Source of the DNA: Pseudomonadota bacterium
Lineage (GTDB): Bacteria > Pseudomonadota > Gammaproteobacteria > Acidithiobacillales > Acidithiobacillaceae
Assembly: GCA_021818125.1 (NCBI GenBank)
Contig: JAKAFG010000041.1
Span: 1 to 11,936 of the forward strand
DNA: 11,936 nt
Direction: 5' to 3'
In this document: positions 6,534-11,936 of the stretch, one piece after another
Position numbering within the stretch: position 1 is the stretch's first letter
Layout: every line of letters begins with the position of its first letter
The notes under the pieces: generated by a model
What the model was told of the DNA's origin: nothing
What the model saw: the letters and a program-made list of their open reading frames with translations, nothing else
Database searches by the model: none
Translations under genes and position numbers: made by a program

Positions 6534-7739
6534 ATGAATGTTTTGCGCATGACCGACTTGCCCTTAAAGGGCAAGCGCGTGCTGATTCGTGAGGACCTCA
6601 ATGTCCCCATGAATGATGCGGGGGCCATCACCGATGACACCCGCATCCGCGCCAGCCTGCCCACCATTCGCGCCGCGCTGGACGGCGGTGCGCGGGTAAT
6701 GCTGATGTCCCATCTGGGGCGTCCCAAGGAAGGTGTTTTTGACGAAAAGGCCAGCCTGGCCCCCATCGCCGCCCATCTCGGCCATTTGCTGGACCGCAAT
6801 GTACCTTTGGTACGGGATTGGCTGGATGGCGGTAAGGATAACCTCGCCCAGTTGCAGGACGGTGATGTGGTCGTGCTGGAAAACGTCCGCTTTAATGCGG
6901 GCGAAGGCCAGGATGACGAAGCGCTTTCCAAGAAAATGGCCGCGCTCTGCGATATCTATGTGATGGATGCTTTTGGTACGGCCCATCGTGCCCAGGCCAG
7001 TACCCACGGCGTCGGCAAGTTCGCGCCTGTCGCCTGTGCCGGCCCTCTGCTCGTCAATGAACTGGAGGCGCTGGGCAAGGCCCTGCAGAATCCTCAGCGC
7101 CCCTTGGTCGCCATCGTCGCCGGGTCCAAGGTCTCCACCAAGCTGACCATCCTCAAGTCCCTGGCGGACAAGGTGGATCAACTGGTGGTGGGTGGCGGTA
7201 TTGCCAACACCTTCATCCTCGCCGCTGGCCATTCCATCGGCAAATCCCTCTGTGAGGCCGAACTGGTGCCCGATGCCGAAGCCATCATCGCGGCAGCCAA
7301 GGCCAAGGGCGGCGATGTGCCACTGCCCAGTGATGTGGTCGTCGCCAAGGCGTTTTCGGCTACGGCGCCGGCCAGAACCTGCGGCGTGGACGATATAGCA
7401 GCGGACGACATGGTGCTGGATATCGGCCCCGATACCGCCAGGGCCTTGGGCGAAATCCTGCGTAAGGCAGGCACCATCGTCTGGAATGGCCCGGTAGGCG
7501 TGTTTGAGTTCGATGCCTTCGCCGGTGGCACGAAAGCCATTGCCCAGGCGGTAGCCGAAAGCAGCGCCTTCTCCATTGCCGGGGGTGGCGACACCATTGC
7601 GGCGATTAACAAGTTTCACATCGAAGATAAGGTCTCTTATATCAGTACGGGTGGCGGTGCCTTCCTGGAATTCCTCGAAGGCAAGACCCTGCCCGCCGTA
7701 GCCATGCTGGAAGAACGCGCGAGAGGTACACACACTTGA
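6534..7739 (+). CDS. pgk: Phosphoglycerate kinase (CbbK)
   Basis: It phosphorylates 3-phosphoglycerate with ATP in CO2 fixation and works in reverse in glycolysis. I place the start at ATG 6534, giving 401 residues, because AGGAGG (6521-6526) lies seven bases before it. The frame is open further upstream into gap, and another in-frame ATG lies at 6549, but neither fits the ribosome binding site as well. Motifs seen are REDLNVP at 19-25, SHLGRP at 59-64, ENVRF at 116-120, WNGPVGVFE at 317-325, GGGDT at 350-354 (nucleotide loop) and STGGGAFLEFLEG at 371-383. Both domains are complete. The TGA stop overlaps the TTG start of pyk by four bases (TTGA), which suggests translational coupling. Confidence 0.96.
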   Translation: MNVLRMTDLPLKGKRVLIREDLNVPMNDAGAITDDTRIRASLPTIRAALDGGARVMLMSHLGRPKEGVFDEKASLAPIAAHLGHLLDRNVPLVRDWLDGGKDNLAQLQDGDVVVLENVRFNAGEGQDDEALSKKMAALCDIYVMDAFGTAHRAQASTHGVGKFAPVACAGPLLVNELEALGKALQNPQRPLVAIVAGSKVSTKLTILKSLADKVDQLVVGGGIANTFILAAGHSIGKSLCEAELVPDAEAIIAAAKAKGGDVPLPSDVVVAKAFSATAPARTCGVDDIAADDMVLDIGPDTARALGEILRKAGTIVWNGPVGVFEFDAFAGGTKAIAQAVAESSAFSIAGGGDTIAAINKFHIEDKVSYISTGGGAFLEFLEGKTLPAVAMLEERARGTHT

Positions 7740-9175
7740 TACGCCGGACGAAAATCGTCGCAACCCTGGGCCCTGCCAGTTCTGATGTGCAGGTCATCGA
7801 TCGCCTGATCGAGGCGGGTGTCGATGTCGTCCGCCTCAATTTTTCCCACGGCGCGCCCGAAGATCACGTTAAGCGTGCCGAGATGGTCCGGGAAAGGGCG
7901 CGCGCCCATGGCCGCGCTATCGGTGTGTTAGCCGATTTGCAGGGACCCAAAATTCGCATCGGTAAATTTGCCGAAGGCAAGGTCCACCTCAAGGAAGGCG
8001 AGCCTTTTATCCTCGATACGACCTGCGCCCTCGGCGATCAGACGCGGGTCGGTGTGACCTACCCGCAACTGGCCGGAGATGTGGACCGCGGCGCGACCCT
8101 GCTGCTCAATGACGGTATGATCGTGCTCTGGGTAGAAAAGGTGCAAGGCCACGAGATTCACACCCGGGTGGTACAGGGCGGCGAGCTCTCCAACAGCAAG
8201 GGCATCAACCGCGCCGGTGGCGGTCTGACCGCACCGGCGCTGACGGACAAGGATCGGGCCGACATCATCACCGCGGCGCGCTTGGAGGCCGACTATCTGG
8301 CCGTCTCCTTTCCGCGCAGCGCCGCCGACATGGAAGAAGCCCGTCGTCTCTTCCGCGAAGCGGGTGGTCATGGCGCCCTGGTCGCCAAAATCGAGCGGGC
8401 CGAGGCGGTGGAGGCCATTGAAGAGATTCTCGCGGTCTCCGAAGCTATCATGGTGGCACGCGGCGATCTCGGGGTAGAGATCGGCGATGCGGCGGTGCCT
8501 CCAGTGCAGAAACGGATTATCGCTCTGGCGCAGAAGTACAATCGCCTGACCATCACCGCCACACAGATGATGGAATCCATGATCCATCAGCCGATTCCGA
8601 CCCGCGCCGAGGTTTCCGACGTCGCCAATGCCGTCCTCGACGGCACCGATGCGGTGATGCTGTCGGCGGAAACGGCCAGTGGAGCCTTTCCGGTGGAGGC
8701 CGTCGCCGCCATGGACCGCACCTGCCGGGAGGCCGAACGACAGGCGCCGGTCAACAACACCCTGCAAATCATCGACCGACCCCTGGAGCGGATGGACGAA
8801 ACCATCGCGGCAGCGGCCATTCTCGCCACCATGCGCTCGCCCATTGTGGCCATCGCGGCGTTTACCGAGAGCGGTTCTACCGCCTTATGGTTGTCCCGCG
8901 CCAACCCCCGGGTGCCCATCTATGCGCTGACACCGCAGGTCTATACCCGGCGCAAGGTGACTTTGTATCGCGGGGTCCACCCGGTCAACTTCCCGCAGAG
9001 TCGCCATGATGATCCCGTGCAGGTGATGCGGGCGGCAGAAGACGAACTGCGGCGGCGGGGTGCTGTCCGCGATGGCGATCTGATCCTCATCACCATTGGC
9101 GAACCTATGGGTGCCCCCGGTGGTACCAATACCCTCAAGCTGGTGCGCGTAGGTGATGTTACGCACCGGGCTTGA
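7736..9175 (+). CDS. pyk: Pyruvate kinase
   Basis: It transfers phosphate from phosphoenolpyruvate to ADP to make pyruvate, leading fixed carbon to acetyl-CoA and amino acids. The 479 residues include TKIVATLGPAS at 5-15, LNFSHG at 34-39, DLQGPKIR at 67-74, KIERAEA at 218-224 with the catalytic Lys218, MVARGDLGVEI at 239-249 (metal-binding Glu and Asp region) and TATQMMESM at 274-282. The C-terminal regulatory domain (about 345-479) is complete. KIERAEA rather than KIEN is typical of the PykA-like group. The start is TTG at 7736, overlapping the pgk stop; GAGAGG at 7721-7726 lies nine bases before it, and translation from TTG immediately gives the conserved N-terminus. A glycolytic exit enzyme inside a Calvin operon is the notable point. 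Confidence 0.95.
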   Translation: MIRRTKIVATLGPASSDVQVIDRLIEAGVDVVRLNFSHGAPEDHVKRAEMVRERARAHGRAIGVLADLQGPKIRIGKFAEGKVHLKEGEPFILDTTCALGDQTRVGVTYPQLAGDVDRGATLLLNDGMIVLWVEKVQGHEIHTRVVQGGELSNSKGINRAGGGLTAPALTDKDRADIITAARLEADYLAVSFPRSAADMEEARRLFREAGGHGALVAKIERAEAVEAIEEILAVSEAIMVARGDLGVEIGDAAVPPVQKRIIALAQKYNRLTITATQMMESMIHQPIPTRAEVSDVANAVLDGTDAVMLSAETASGAFPVEAVAAMDRTCREAERQAPVNNTLQIIDRPLERMDETIAAAAILATMRSPIVAIAAFTESGSTALWLSRANPRVPIYALTPQVYTRRKVTLYRGVHPVNFPQSRHDDPVQVMRAAEDELRRRGAVRDGDLILITIGEPMGAPGGTNTLKLVRVGDVTHRA

Positions 9176-9200
9176 GTTAATTCGCTTTGGGATATCTATC

Positions 9201-9238
9201 GGGGTCCGCTTGCAGTTTACGGGGCCCCTCTATACGAT
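9201..9238 (+). promoter_or_regulatory. Hairpin and weak promoter-like boxes before fba
   Basis: The 108-bp gap between pyk and fba is the longest inside the Calvin part of the operon. GGGGTCC (9201-9207) pairs with GGGCCCC (9222-9228) over seven base pairs, one a G-U, around a 14-base loop. No T tract follows, so it is a poor terminator and may instead be a processing or stability element. TTGCAG (9210-9215) and TACGAT (9233-9238), 17 bases apart, could form a weak internal promoter for fba. Downstream the gap is AT-rich. Neither role is certain. Confidence 0.3.
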
Positions 9239-9283
9239 TGCTCAAAATCCAATCAATTTTCATTCACGTTTAGGAGAAGTGTT

Positions 9284-10354
9284 ATGGCCCTAGTTTCCTT
9301 GCGCCAGTTATTGGACCACGCCGCAGAGCATAGCTACGGAATCCCCGCTTTTAACGTCAACAACCTGGAACAGGTGCGCGCGATCATGGAAGCGGCGGCT
9401 GCCGTCGACGCGCCGGTCATTCTTCAGGCTTCCGCCGGCGCCCGCAAATATGCTGGCGAACCCTTCCTGCGCCACCTGATTCTGGCCGCCATCGAAGAAT
9501 ATCCGGACATCCCGGTTGTCCTGCATCAGGATCACGGCGCGAGCCCGGCGGTCTGTATCCAGGCCATCCGCTCCGGTTTCTCCAGTGTAATGATGGATGG
9601 CTCCCTGCTGGAAGACGCCAAGACCCCCGCCAGCTATGACTACAACGCTACCGTCACCGCCAGGGTTGTGGAGATGTCCCATGCCGTCGGCGTCACCGTC
9701 GAAGGTGAACTGGGCTGCCTCGGCTCCCTGGAAACCGGTCTGGCCGGTGAGGAAGACGGTGTCGGCGCCGAAGGTTGCCTGACCCACGACCAGATGCTGA
9801 CCGATCCTGAAGAAGCCGCCCGTTTTGTGCAGGCCACCAAAGTGGACGCCCTGGCGATCGCCATCGGCACCAGTCACGGCGCCTACAAATTCACCCAGCC
9901 ACCGACCGGTAAGGTGCTGCGTATTGACCGCATCAAGGAAATCCACGCTCGCATCCCGGATACCCACCTGGTCATGCACGGCTCCAGCTCGGTGCCGCAG
10001 GACTGGCTGAAGATTATTCATGAGTTCGGTGGTGACATCGGCGAGACCTACGGCGTGCCGGTGGAAGAAATTCAGGAAGGCATCAAATACGGCGTGCGCA
10101 AGGTCAACATTGATACCGACCTGCGTCTGGCGGCAACGGGCGCGGTGCGCCAGAGCCTGTACAAAAACCCCAAGAACTTCGACCCCCGCAAGTTCCTGAC
10201 GGCCTCCATCGATGCCATGCGCGACATCTGCCGCCAGCGCTTCGAGGCCTTCGGCTGTGCCGGGCAGGCCAGTAAGATCAAGGTGATCCCGCTGGATACC
10301 ATGTTCAAGCGCTATAGCAAAGGTGAGCTCGAACCCCGCGTCACCGGCGTCTAA
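9284..10354 (+). CDS. fba: Class II fructose-bisphosphate aldolase, Calvin-cycle subtype (CbbA)
   Basis: This zinc aldolase joins dihydroxyacetone phosphate with glyceraldehyde 3-phosphate, and probably with erythrose 4-phosphate to give sedoheptulose bisphosphate. The 356 residues form one TIM barrel. Catalytic Asp83 and zinc ligand His84 lie in HQDHG (81-85), Glu142 in VEGELG (139-144), and the other zinc ligands are His198 (GTSHG) and His232 (MHGSSS). The phosphate-binding IDTDLR lies at 276-281. The insertion around 236-265 (VPQDW to GVPVEEIQ) is typical of the class II subtype found in Calvin operons. AGGAG at 9272-9276, seven bases before the ATG, fixes the start. It is followed by a terminator-like hairpin before rpe. 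Confidence 0.95.
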   Translation: MALVSLRQLLDHAAEHSYGIPAFNVNNLEQVRAIMEAAAAVDAPVILQASAGARKYAGEPFLRHLILAAIEEYPDIPVVLHQDHGASPAVCIQAIRSGFSSVMMDGSLLEDAKTPASYDYNATVTARVVEMSHAVGVTVEGELGCLGSLETGLAGEEDGVGAEGCLTHDQMLTDPEEAARFVQATKVDALAIAIGTSHGAYKFTQPPTGKVLRIDRIKEIHARIPDTHLVMHGSSSVPQDWLKIIHEFGGDIGETYGVPVEEIQEGIKYGVRKVNIDTDLRLAATGAVRQSLYKNPKNFDPRKFLTASIDAMRDICRQRFEAFGCAGQASKIKVIPLDTMFKRYSKGELEPRVTGV

Positions 10355-10377
10355 ATAACGCTACCGACCTGTTGACT

Positions 10378-10409
10378 GGCGAGGGCGCATGGCGCTCTCG
10401 CCCTGTTTT
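10378..10409 (+). terminator. Terminator-like hairpin between fba and rpe
   Basis: GGCGAGGGCG (10378-10387) pairs with CGCTCTCGCC (10393-10402) over ten base pairs with a single G-U, closing a 5-base loop (CATGG). CTGTTTT follows, and the rpe ribosome binding site begins at once after it. The stem is strong and the T tract short, so partial termination, or a stable 3' end for the upstream message, is more likely than full arrest. Confidence 0.6.
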
Positions 10410-10418
10410 GGAGGCAAT

Positions 10419-11081
10419 ATGACCCAGTTCAAGATTTCCCCCTCCATCCTTTCGGCGGATTTTGCCCGTCTGGGTGAAGAAGTGCGCGCCGTCGATGAGG
10501 CGGGTGCCGACTATATCCATATCGACGTCATGGACAACCATTTCGTCCCCAATCTGACCATCGGACCGCTGGTGGCGGCAGCCATCAAGCCGCACACCAA
10601 AAAACCCCTGGACGTGCATCTCATGATCTCGCCGGTGGACAGCATCATTCCCGACTTCGCCAAGGCCGGCGCTGACATCATTACGGTGCATCCCGAGGCG
10701 ACGCTGCATCTGGACCGGACCATTCAGTTGATCCACAGCCTGGGCTGTAAGGCTGGTGTCTCCCTCAATCCGGCCACACCGCTCAACGTGCTGGACTATG
10801 TGCTGGAGAATCTTGACCTGGTGCTGGTGATGAGCGTCAACCCCGGTTTCGGCGGGCAGAGCTTCATCGAGTACACCCTGCGCAAGATCGAGGCGATCCG
10901 CAAGCGCATCGAGGCGACCGGCAAGGCTATCGAACTGGAAGTGGATGGTGGCGTCAAGGTGGACAATGTGCGGCGGGTCGCCGATGCCGGCGCCGATGTC
11001 TTCGTGGCGGGCAGCGCCATCTATAACACCCCCGACTACGCCGCGACCATCGCCGCTTTCCGCAAAGCCCTGGCAGGCTGA
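10419..11081 (+). CDS. rpe: Ribulose-phosphate 3-epimerase (CbbE)
   Basis: It converts xylulose 5-phosphate to ribulose 5-phosphate, the precursor of the CO2 acceptor. I use ATG 10419 (220 residues, the usual length) rather than the in-frame ATG at 10389: GGAGG at 10410-10414 precedes the former, and the latter lies in the loop of a strong hairpin. Motifs along the TIM barrel are SPSILSADFARL at 7-18, HIDVMDNHFVPN at 34-45 (metal ligands His34 and Asp36), DVHLM at 65-69 (His67), MSVNPGFGGQ at 138-147 and EVDGG at 174-178 (Asp176). The catalytic aspartates 36 and 176 are both there. The ribosome binding site is only four bases from the start, slightly tight. gph begins three bases after the stop. 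Confidence 0.96.
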   Translation: MTQFKISPSILSADFARLGEEVRAVDEAGADYIHIDVMDNHFVPNLTIGPLVAAAIKPHTKKPLDVHLMISPVDSIIPDFAKAGADIITVHPEATLHLDRTIQLIHSLGCKAGVSLNPATPLNVLDYVLENLDLVLVMSVNPGFGGQSFIEYTLRKIEAIRKRIEATGKAIELEVDGGVKVDNVRRVADAGADVFVAGSAIYNTPDYAATIAAFRKALAG

Positions 11082-11084
11082 ATC

Positions 11085-11768
11085 ATGGTAAAGCTGAACG
11101 CCGGCACGCCGTTTATTGCGCGCGTCGTCCTGCTCGATCTGGATGGCACGCTGATAGATACCGCACCGGACCTGGCTGGTGCGGCCAATCATGTGTTGCA
11201 AAAACTCGGGCGTGCGCCTGCCGAAATGCCGGTCATTCGTGGCTTCATCGGTAACGGCGTCCGTGAACTGATGCGTCGCGCGCTGGCGATCCACAGCGAT
11301 CCCAGCGAAGTGGAACTGGATGCGGCCATGGTCGATTTCAGCAAGTACTACGGGGAGCATCTGCTGGACCATAGCGTGATCTATCCGGGGGTGCGCGGCA
11401 CGCTGGAGGCCTTGCAGGCTCAGGGCCGGGAGCTGGTATGTATCACCAACAAGACTGCGGCCTTCACCCTGCCGCTGCTCCAGCAACTGGACCTGTACGA
11501 TTTCTTCGGACTGGTCTTGTCCGGCGACAGCCTGCCGCGCAAGAAACCCGATCCATTACCCCTGACCCATACGGCTGAACACTTTCATCAGCCGGTGGAA
11601 AACTGCCTGCTGGTCGGCGATTCGCGTAACGACACGCAGGCGGCGCGGGCGGCGGGCATGCCCATTGCCTGCGTGACCTACGGTTATAACGGCGACGAGC
11701 CCGTCCATTGCCTGGAGCCCGACGCGGTACTGGACAACATGAGCGAATTATTGGATATTCTGGCGTAG
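11085..11768 (+). CDS. gph: Phosphoglycolate phosphatase (HAD family, CbbZ)
   Basis: It dephosphorylates 2-phosphoglycolate, the toxic product of the RubisCO oxygenase reaction, giving glycolate. The 227 residues show all four HAD motifs: DLDGTLIDT at 18-26 with nucleophile Asp18 and acid Asp20, ITN at 120-122, Lys154 in PRKKPDPLPL, and GDSRND at 178-183. An alpha-helical cap lies between motifs I and II (about 28-100), as in Gph. It begins three bases after the rpe stop, with AGG at 11075-11077 as a modest ribosome binding site within the end of rpe, so coupled translation is likely. Calvin-operon context supports CbbZ; other HAD phosphatases share the fold, so substrate is inferred from similarity and context. 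Confidence 0.92.
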   Translation: MVKLNAGTPFIARVVLLDLDGTLIDTAPDLAGAANHVLQKLGRAPAEMPVIRGFIGNGVRELMRRALAIHSDPSEVELDAAMVDFSKYYGEHLLDHSVIYPGVRGTLEALQAQGRELVCITNKTAAFTLPLLQQLDLYDFFGLVLSGDSLPRKKPDPLPLTHTAEHFHQPVENCLLVGDSRNDTQAARAAGMPIACVTYGYNGDEPVHCLEPDAVLDNMSELLDILA

Positions 11769-11791
11769 CTTTGCGAGGAATCAGAGGCACC

Positions 11792-11836
11792 ATGCGGAAA
11801 ACACTGGGTTGGGAGAGGCGATGGCGTTGCTGCTGA
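11792..11836 (+). CDS. Candidate trp leader peptide, 14 residues with two Trp codons
   Basis: A short frame reading MRKTLGWERRWRCC starts at ATG 11792 and ends in TGA at 11834-11836, about 40 bases before trpE. Trp codons stand at positions 7 and 11. AGAGG (11783-11787) lies four bases before the ATG, with a second GAGGA further up. A terminator-like hairpin begins within its last codons. This is the layout of a tryptophan attenuator leader. Against it, the Trp codons are not adjacent, several Arg codons are AGG or CGA types that look uncommon in the neighbouring genes, and a rival 17-codon frame (ATG 11821 to TGA 11874) overlaps it. Confidence 0.35.
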   Translation: MRKTLGWERRWRCC

Positions 11837-11864
11837 AAGGCAGTGACTTCTTTTCTATCGCTCT
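11814..11864 (+). promoter_or_regulatory. Long-range stem enclosing the gph-trpE hairpin
   Basis: The bases 11814-11824 pair with 11855-11864 over ten base pairs (AGAG, a bulged G, then CGATGG against CTATCGCTCT; one G-U). This stem encloses the inner hairpin at 11826-11847 and leaves its T tract in an internal loop. Its 5' arm covers the second Trp codon of the candidate leader peptide, so a ribosome there would prevent it from forming. It ends four bases before the trpE ribosome binding site. A regulatory role is inferred. Confidence 0.35.
11826..11856 (+). terminator. Terminator-like hairpin upstream of trpE
   Basis: GTTGCTGC (11826-11833) pairs with GCAGTGAC (11840-11847) over eight base pairs, two of them G-U in the middle, around the loop TGAAAG. 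TTCTTTTCT follows, seven T in nine bases. It could end transcription after gph, or act as the attenuator of trpE. The central wobble pairs make it only moderately stable. Confidence 0.5.
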
Positions 11865-11867
11865 AAC

Positions 11868-11876
11868 GAGGTGATC
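11868..11876 (+). promoter_or_regulatory. Extended Shine-Dalgarno sequence of trpE
   Basis: GAGGTGATC is fully complementary to the usual 3' end of 16S rRNA and lies just before GTG 11878. It fixes the trpE start, together with the in-frame TGA at 11872-11874 inside it, which rules out an upstream extension. Confidence 0.8.
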
Positions 11877-11877
11877 C

Positions 11878-11936
11878 GTGATTCCAAAAGCAACCTTTGA
11901 GGCTTTGGCGCGCCAGGGCTACAACCGCATACCCCT
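11878..11936 (+). CDS. trpE: Anthranilate synthase component I, N-terminal fragment (TrpE)
   Basis: Only the first 19 codons are inside the window; the gene runs off the right edge. The start is GTG and the translation begins MIPKATFEALARQGYNRIP. The pattern F-x-x-L-A-x-x-GYNRIP is the characteristic start of proteobacterial TrpE. TrpE with its glutaminase partner TrpG converts chorismate to anthranilate, the first committed step to tryptophan. It follows gph by 109 bp on the same strand, at the end of a Calvin operon whose transketolase makes erythrose 4-phosphate, a shikimate precursor. The call rests on a short but distinctive stretch and on my memory of trpE in this position in Acidithiobacillus. 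Confidence 0.85.
   Translation, partial: MIPKATFEALARQGYNRIP

Noticed and set aside
6564..7763. 399-codon open frame on the minus strand across pgk
   Set aside because: It is a shadow of pgk with the same biased composition and no family motif. The sense strand has every Pgk motif in order.
10389..10418. Upstream ATG extending rpe by ten residues
   Set aside because: The ATG lies in the loop of a stable hairpin without a ribosome binding site. The extra residues are not part of the family N-terminus, and GGAGG precedes the later ATG.
10341..11486. 381-codon open frame on the minus strand across rpe and gph
   Set aside because: It lies antisense to two genes with intact catalytic motifs. 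Its translation is rich in His, Gln, Asp and Gly, as expected from the reverse complement of GC-rich coding sequence, and shows no recognisable domain.

Overview
The window looks like chromosomal DNA from an autotrophic, GC-rich gammaproteobacterium-like organism, most likely Acidithiobacillus or a close relative. This is inferred from the gene content and order on the + strand: class II fructose bisphosphatase, transketolase, GAPDH, phosphoglycerate kinase, pyruvate kinase, Calvin-type class II aldolase, ribulose-phosphate epimerase, phosphoglycolate phosphatase, trpE. As I recall it, this matches the cluster called cbb3 in Acidithiobacillus ferrooxidans. The species cannot be settled from the sequence by eye.

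Layout. Bases 1-1841 hold two minus-strand housekeeping genes, rsmE (16S rRNA m3U1498 methyltransferase) and, downstream of it, ispH (last step of the MEP isoprenoid pathway). A short divergent region (1842-1908) with a perfect extended -10 on the minus strand separates them from a 147-residue unknown protein on the + strand (1909-2352). A 149-bp spacer with inverted repeats and a plausible promoter/operator follows. From 2502 to the right edge all main genes are on the + strand and closely packed: glpX/cbbF, tkt/cbbT, gap/cbbG, pgk/cbbK, pyk, fba/cbbA, rpe/cbbE, gph/cbbZ, and the first 19 codons of trpE.

How the genes work together. Pgk and Gap turn 3-phosphoglycerate into triose phosphate. 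Fba, GlpX, Tkt and Rpe rearrange it toward ribulose 5-phosphate. Gph removes the 2-phosphoglycolate made by RubisCO oxygenation. Pyk takes carbon out toward pyruvate. Transketolase produces erythrose 4-phosphate, a shikimate and hence tryptophan precursor, which makes the attached trpE biochemically sensible. RubisCO, phosphoribulokinase, ribose-phosphate isomerase and triose-phosphate isomerase are not in the window, so this is a regeneration and carbon-distribution module kept apart from the carboxylation module.

The most interesting non-coding signals lie inside the operon. There is a strong hairpin followed by a short T tract between fba and rpe. A second lies between gph and trpE, where a 14-codon reading frame with two Trp codons runs into a terminator-like hairpin, as expected for a tryptophan attenuator. 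The second is a hypothesis with real caveats, given in the findings. I saw no mobile element, CRISPR array, tRNA or rRNA.
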